In this document: in pieces, positions 51,581 to 51,653 of the stretch
Numbering within the stretch: the stretch's first letter is position 1
Layout: each line of letters opens with the position of its first letter
Origin: an uncultured Oscillospiraceae bacterium
GTDB taxonomy: Bacteria; Bacillota; Clostridia; Oscillospirales; Oscillospiraceae
NCBI GenBank assembly: GCA_934597125.1
Contig: CAKTQM010000009.1
Location: 1-51,653 of the forward strand
Length of the DNA: 51,653 bases
Reading direction: 5' to 3'
Program-made: the position numbers and the translations under genes
Notes under the pieces: model-generated
Seen by the model: only the letters and a program-made list of their open reading frames with translations
The model's database searches: none
Told to the model about the DNA's origin: nothing

Positions 51581-51653
51581 GTTGGCGCTACCTATCTTCC
51601 CGGGCCGTCTCCAGCCAAGTATTGTGGGCAGAAGCGAGCTTAACTTCCGTGTT
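51581..51653 (-). rRNA. rrf: 5S ribosomal RNA, 3' part (cut by window edge)
   Basis: The minus strand reads AACACGGAAGTTAAGCTCGC, then the loop-E and helix-IV segment with CTTGGCTGGAGACGGCCCGG and GGTAGCGCCAAC. These are strongly conserved 5S rRNA blocks. The 3' end is set at the base just before the terminator stem. The 5' part and the rest of the rRNA operon lie beyond the window. The 3' end could differ by one or two bases. Confidence 0.9.

Noticed and set aside
51581..51653. Protein-coding reading frame at the right edge
   Set aside because: The minus strand matches conserved 5S rRNA blocks, with a terminator immediately after.

Overview
The window is a gene-dense chromosomal segment of a Gram-positive, spore-forming Firmicute of the class Clostridia. 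It is GC-rich by eye, and nearly all genes lie on the minus strand. The gene order closely follows Bacillus/Clostridia housekeeping clusters. A carbon-starvation transporter, a butyrate-type CoA-transferase, a CarD regulator, DUF5685/DnaJ and DUF3343 neighbours, B12-type radical SAM proteins and SipW-type signal proteins all point to a gut Oscillospiraceae-like anaerobe (Flavonifractor/Intestinimonas/Oscillibacter type). That taxonomic placement is inference. No prophage, insertion sequence, tRNA or CRISPR array was recognised.

Layout. 1-5.7 kb: a short repeat cluster, a membrane-anchored EEP-type phosphohydrolase divergent from a rhomboid protease, a CstA transporter with a cre-like operator, a small ferredoxin-thioredoxin-reductase-like protein and two nucleotide-kinase-like proteins. 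5.7-17.5 kb: the conserved yloC-remA-gmk-rpoZ-(coaBC missing)-priA-def-fmt-rsmB-rlmN-prpC-prkC-rsgA run, covering RNA processing, replication restart, translation initiation and Ser/Thr phosphosignalling. 17.6-21.8 kb: cdaA-cdaR (c-di-AMP synthesis) followed by RseC-like, DUF5685 and DnaJ-like genes. 21.8-26.5 kb: class V aminotransferase with DUF3343, carD-ispD-ispF, and the CoA-transferase. 26.8-33.2 kb: tig-clpP-clpX-lon-engB, the protein folding and proteolysis block. 33.3-40.2 kb: metallophosphoesterase, dipeptidase, yraN, rnhB, rbgA, rplS and the TIGR03960/TIGR03936 radical SAM pair. 40.2-42.2 kb: an M23/M50 pair resembling SpoIVFA/SpoIVFB and a lipoprotein.

From 42.5 kb the region is more accessory: an ECF sigma factor with a DUF4367 membrane partner, a LysR regulator divergent from a small membrane protein, a second copy of the repeat cluster, a TasA/camelysin-like secreted protein fused to a beta-helix and apparently split by a frameshift, a beta-solenoid lipoprotein, an aldo/keto reductase with a ferredoxin tail and a CDP-alcohol phosphatidyltransferase. 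The window ends inside a 5S rRNA gene on the minus strand, so an rRNA operon continues beyond the right edge.

The most unusual non-housekeeping signals are the helically phased 10/21-bp GGTACATAAA repeat clusters at both ends of the window, the hairpin-rich leader upstream of the TasA-like gene, and the -1 frame break inside that gene. Start codons were chosen by Shine-Dalgarno position and family N-termini. All functional calls come from recognising motifs and family resemblance by eye, not from searches.
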